From: Roseivirga sp. E12
GTDB lineage: Bacteria > Bacteroidota > Bacteroidia > Cytophagales > Cyclobacteriaceae
Assembly: GCF_017592825.1 (NCBI RefSeq)
Contig: NZ_JAGFMD010000006.1
Span: 124,001-188,000, forward strand
DNA length: 64,000 bases
Direction: 5' to 3'
How positions within the stretch are numbered: the first letter of the stretch is position 1; every line of letters starts with the position of its first letter. Of this stretch, positions 61,448 to 64,000 are shown in pieces. The notes beneath the pieces were generated by a model that worked only from the letters and a program-made list of their open reading frames with translations, had not been told where the DNA came from and did not search any database. The translations under genes were made by a program, and so were the position numbers.

Positions 61448-62520
61448 AATGAGGACTTAAGATTTCTACGTTTAACAATAATCCATATCACAATTGGAGA
61501 ACCAATCATTGCAGTGATGGCATTCACTGGTAAAACAGTGTTACTGCCTGGTACTTGAGAAATGATGTCACACACCAACATGAGGATGGCACCCACCAAA
61601 ACACAACTCGGAATGAGCACCTTATGGTCGGAGGTGTTGAGCAAGCTGCGGGTTAAATGCGGCACAGCAATTCCTACAAATCCTATGGGTCCACAGAATC
61701 CTGTGATAGCTCCTGCTAGAATACTTGTCACTCCAATTATGGCAATTCGGGATTTTCGAATATTCAGTCCCATGCTCTGCGCATAGTCTTCACCGAGTAA
61801 TAACACATTCAATGTTTTACTCAGGGCAAAAGTCATAATGACTCCAAAACCAACAATTAATCCTAAGACTTGCAGCTGACTTGTGGTTACTCCTCCCAAG
61901 CTTCCGAAGGTCCACAGGATGTATTCTTGAATTTGCTCTGGATTGCTGAAATATTGCCAAATACTGACAATGGCTATGGTAATGTTTGCTACCATAATGC
62001 CCACGATGAGCATAACAACATTGTCTCTAATCCGATAAGAGATAGCGAGAATAGCCAATAACACCAGTGCCGCACCAATGGATGCTGCAATTACGATTAA
62101 CCAACTACCTCCTAATCCTAGTGAACGGATGGTGAAGGCAGTGGTGGCACTGCCAGCGGCCAACATAACTGCTGCTACACCCAAGCTTGCTCCTGCTGTG
62201 ATTCCTAATACAGATGGTCCTGCCAATGGATTCCTAAAGAGTGTCTGCATTTGAAGGCCGCCAACAGACAAAGCTGCACCTGCCAACACTGCGGTGATCG
62301 TTCTTGGTAGTCTGATCTTTAAGACAATCGCTTGCCATGCCTCATTTTCGACTGCACTTCCAGTAAGGATTTTTGCTACTTCCGTGATGGGTATGCGAAC
62401 TGAACCTAGGCCTAAATCGAGCAAAATCAATAGAATGACTGCCACGATCAGAATGACCATGAGCCTCAAATTCGTCAAGCCTTTGCCTGATTGATTCAAT
62501 ATAGTCTGGGAACTGGACAA
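61444..62520 (-). CDS. btuC: BtuC, cobalamin ABC importer permease
   Basis: 358 residues with about ten transmembrane helices, FecCD family. Diagnostic segments: KIRLPRTITAVLAGAALSVG, LQMQTLFRNPLAGPSVLGIT, the coupling region LLGEDYAQSMGLNIRKSR and GPIGFVGIAVPHLTRSLL. It lies between btuF (4 bases upstream) and btuD (4-base overlap). Substrate assigned from the riboswitch and operon. Confidence 0.92.
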   Translation of the reverse strand: MSSSQTILNQSGKGLTNLRLMVILIVAVILLILLDLGLGSVRIPITEVAKILTGSAVENEAWQAIVLKIRLPRTITAVLAGAALSVGGLQMQTLFRNPLAGPSVLGITAGASLGVAAVMLAAGSATTAFTIRSLGLGGSWLIVIAASIGAALVLLAILAISYRIRDNVVMLIVGIMVANITIAIVSIWQYFSNPEQIQEYILWTFGSLGGVTTSQLQVLGLIVGFGVIMTFALSKTLNVLLLGEDYAQSMGLNIRKSRIAIIGVTSILAGAITGFCGPIGFVGIAVPHLTRSLLNTSDHKVLIPSCVLVGAILMLVCDIISQVPGSNTVLPVNAITAMIGSPIVIWIIVKRRNLKSSF

Positions 62521-62524
62521 GGGT

Positions 62525-63730
62525 TTATTTCAATCGGTTATAGTAAACCAACTCATGATTGGGCAATAACTCAGGATGAAAGACCTTGATGTTGTCTTTG
62601 AGCACCAAATGCGGATTGACCACTGCTGATTCGTAGTAATCGTTGCCTCCACCTTCGGTATACCTACCATAGATATTATAGATATTTCTACTTTTAAAGG
62701 ACTTGAAATCCGCGTATCGGCTATCGGCTTGAATAATCTCGTCCAATGTCTTCGCAGTACTCGGTACCATCCAAAAATCGGCTTTTAGTCCTTCGGCATA
62801 AACAGTCTCAAAATCGAGTCTAAGACTTCCGGTATTCTCGCTGTTCTTCCAGGGGTATTCTACCTTGGCCAAATCGAGAATGTAATAGGCAAAGCTTTTG
62901 CCCCCGGCTACAAACCAGGCATCTCCCTGGGCGATACCCGTAATAGTAGATGGCCCTTTCTTTACACTTGCCTCTACTAGTTGCAACACTTCATTGAACT
63001 CCTTTTCAATAGCCCCAAACCGCTCATTGACGAGTTCTTCTTTATTGACAAGGGCTGCCAATAATTTCATCCACTCGGCTCTACCTAAAAGTGTTTTCTC
63101 CTGCCAATCGGCATTGAGAAGGACGGGTATCCCAGCATTTTCTAATTCTTGATAGCTGTCGTTTTGTGAATTGGGATATCCAACACCCAGCAATAGCTCT
63201 ATACCCTCATTCACCGCCAACTCCGTGTTCAGGGTTCCGGAAGGCTCTAATTCCGTGATTTTTCCTTCCTCCACCAAAGCTCTTACATTCGGACTCGAAA
63301 CGTATTCTGCTCGTTCAATACCTTTCAGTACATCCAAAGCATCTAGTTTCTCAAACATGCCTAAGTGGGTGGTTGACATCGAGGCCAAACGCTGTGAAGG
63401 AATTGTAACAATTCGGTTTTCGGAGAACCCATCGGGAGAGGGAGTTCCTCTTTGCACCAGAGCAAACCTTACTGTATCTACAAAATCATTATAGTGCCTA
63501 AAAAGCTGGACTTCTTTCCAGTTTTTATGATAGATCAGATCAAAGCCGATGGCATGATCGATTGACGTTTTCTCTGAGAAATAGTCTTTGCTCGGGTCGA
63601 AACCTTCGTCAACAGCGTTTTTATTTTTGGAATCTTGACACCCCAGAAGAAGGGCGATCAGTAATGCGGGAAACCATGTCAGGGTGTAATCCGCCCTGCG
63701 ATGGGTAATATTGTTTCTCAGTCTTTTCAT
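62525..63730 (-). CDS. btuF: BtuF-like cobalamin-binding lipoprotein
   Basis: 401 residues. The lipobox is LLIALLLGC (Cys near 31) with a basic N-terminal tail. The body is a cluster A/F periplasmic binding protein: RIVTIPSQRLASMSTTHLGM (first strand after the lipid), the central helix linker (VNERFGAIEKEFNEVLQLVE), and the second lobe to KVFHPELLPNHELVYYNRLK. It is longer than E. coli BtuF, as in other lipoprotein forms from this phylum. First gene of the B12 operon, about 40 bases downstream of the riboswitch end. Confidence 0.9.
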   Translation of the reverse strand: MKRLRNNITHRRADYTLTWFPALLIALLLGCQDSKNKNAVDEGFDPSKDYFSEKTSIDHAIGFDLIYHKNWKEVQLFRHYNDFVDTVRFALVQRGTPSPDGFSENRIVTIPSQRLASMSTTHLGMFEKLDALDVLKGIERAEYVSSPNVRALVEEGKITELEPSGTLNTELAVNEGIELLLGVGYPNSQNDSYQELENAGIPVLLNADWQEKTLLGRAEWMKLLAALVNKEELVNERFGAIEKEFNEVLQLVEASVKKGPSTITGIAQGDAWFVAGGKSFAYYILDLAKVEYPWKNSENTGSLRLDFETVYAEGLKADFWMVPSTAKTLDEIIQADSRYADFKSFKSRNIYNIYGRYTEGGGNDYYESAVVNPHLVLKDNIKVFHPELLPNHELVYYNRLK

Positions 63731-63771
63731 ACCAGTAGCTTTTCCTCAGAAAGCGTCATAGTGATCAAAAA

Positions 63772-63948
63772 CAAAGGCAGGTCTTCTGACTTTCCCGGTT
63801 TTACTGAGCCTTCCCATCCCGACATAATTCGGGGCAGTGGCAAAATTCAGCAAACCTAAAAATGGGTTTACAGCAGCTGGGACTGTTCAGGATTTACACC
63901 TGATTCCCTATTAATCTCAGGGTTTTTACACCAAGAGAACCTTTGAAC
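63772..63948 (-). ncRNA. Cobalamin riboswitch
   Basis: Read leftward, the region begins at GGTTCTCTTGGTG (63942-63930), continues through the conserved core GGGAATCAGGTGTAAATCC and GCTGCTG, then GCCACTG, and closes with the B12 box GTCAGAAGACCTGCC (63790-63776). These are the landmarks of the class-I cobalamin element. It precedes the btuF start by about 40 bases and should shut the btu operon off when AdoCbl is plentiful. Edges are approximate. Confidence 0.95.
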
Positions 63949-64000
63949 TGCCGGTAAAGGTATGAAAAGTTTGTGGATTGCATGCAGCCTCCCGACCTGA

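Noticed and set aside
1-64000. Search for tRNA, rRNA, prophage or integrase genes
   Set aside because: No cloverleaf with T-loop consensus, rRNA segment, integrase or phage structural gene was recognised by eye; small RNAs could still be missed.

Overview
The window looks like chromosomal DNA of a Bacteroidota bacterium, most likely a marine-type Cytophagales (Roseivirga/Fulvivirga-like). The evidence is a moderate A+T content, weak ribosome-binding sites, TonB-dependent outer-membrane proteins, BshA, lipoprotein signals, FtsX-type permeases beside an NtrC-family two-component pair, and dispersed repeats that translate to the 'FYPERSRG' peptide familiar from this phylum. No rRNA, tRNA, CRISPR array or classical insertion sequence was seen.

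Layout. 1-6490: a cut-off S41-type peptidase, a MarR regulator coupled to a large Vps10/sortilin-like propeller protein, then a RidA-like lipoprotein and an M61 glycyl aminopeptidase. 6500-8420: a GIY-YIG nuclease gene bounded on both sides by REP-like repeats, and a Fic AMP-transferase with an array of operator-like repeats before its start. 8420-24700: housekeeping genes (clpB, a macroglobulin/plug protein, a thioesterase, rlmN, a mutL-rhomboid-rhomboid operon, a NagZ/beta-lactamase fusion, bshA, an epimerase) and a 58-codon gene overlapping the epimerase stop. 24890-32200: small membrane and lipoproteins, a CarH-like MerR regulator lacking the usual cobalamin-ligating His, a sigma-factor/TonB pair, a VWA-MoxR pair, an AlbA_2 protein and a Ysc84-like protein.

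32330-43450 is the most unusual region. It holds a TPR-CHAT protein, an ECF sigma factor with an anti-sigma-like TPR protein, and four tandem genes for small secreted peptides. Each peptide has a 23-residue double-glycine leader and a core with six conserved cysteines. A convergent three-gene export operon follows: a short HlyD-like protein, a C39-peptidase ABC exporter, and a fusion of a degenerate C39-like domain, VKOR and thioredoxin. Each peptide gene has its own near-identical upstream cassette and its own terminator. A TGAC...GGAAT element with conserved spacing is shared by the peptide genes and the export operon, and its TGAC half also lies before the sigma gene. I read this as a self-contained system for making, oxidising, cleaving and exporting disulfide-rich peptides, possibly under the neighbouring sigma factor.

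43480-49610: a YbjQ protein; an overlapping nucleotidyltransferase-sugar kinase-cupin operon divergent from a sodium:solute symporter (probably sugar salvage); and a PIN-PhoH protein. 49670-55000: a histidine kinase and NtrC-type regulator divergent from an FtsX-type permease, with two matching palindromes and a sigma-54-like promoter between them. 55160-57800: a small acidic membrane protein, a serine hydrolase and a DUF547 lipoprotein. 57880-64000: a vitamin B12 uptake operon (btuF-btuC-btuD-btuB plus a Dph6-like ATPase) behind a cobalamin riboswitch.
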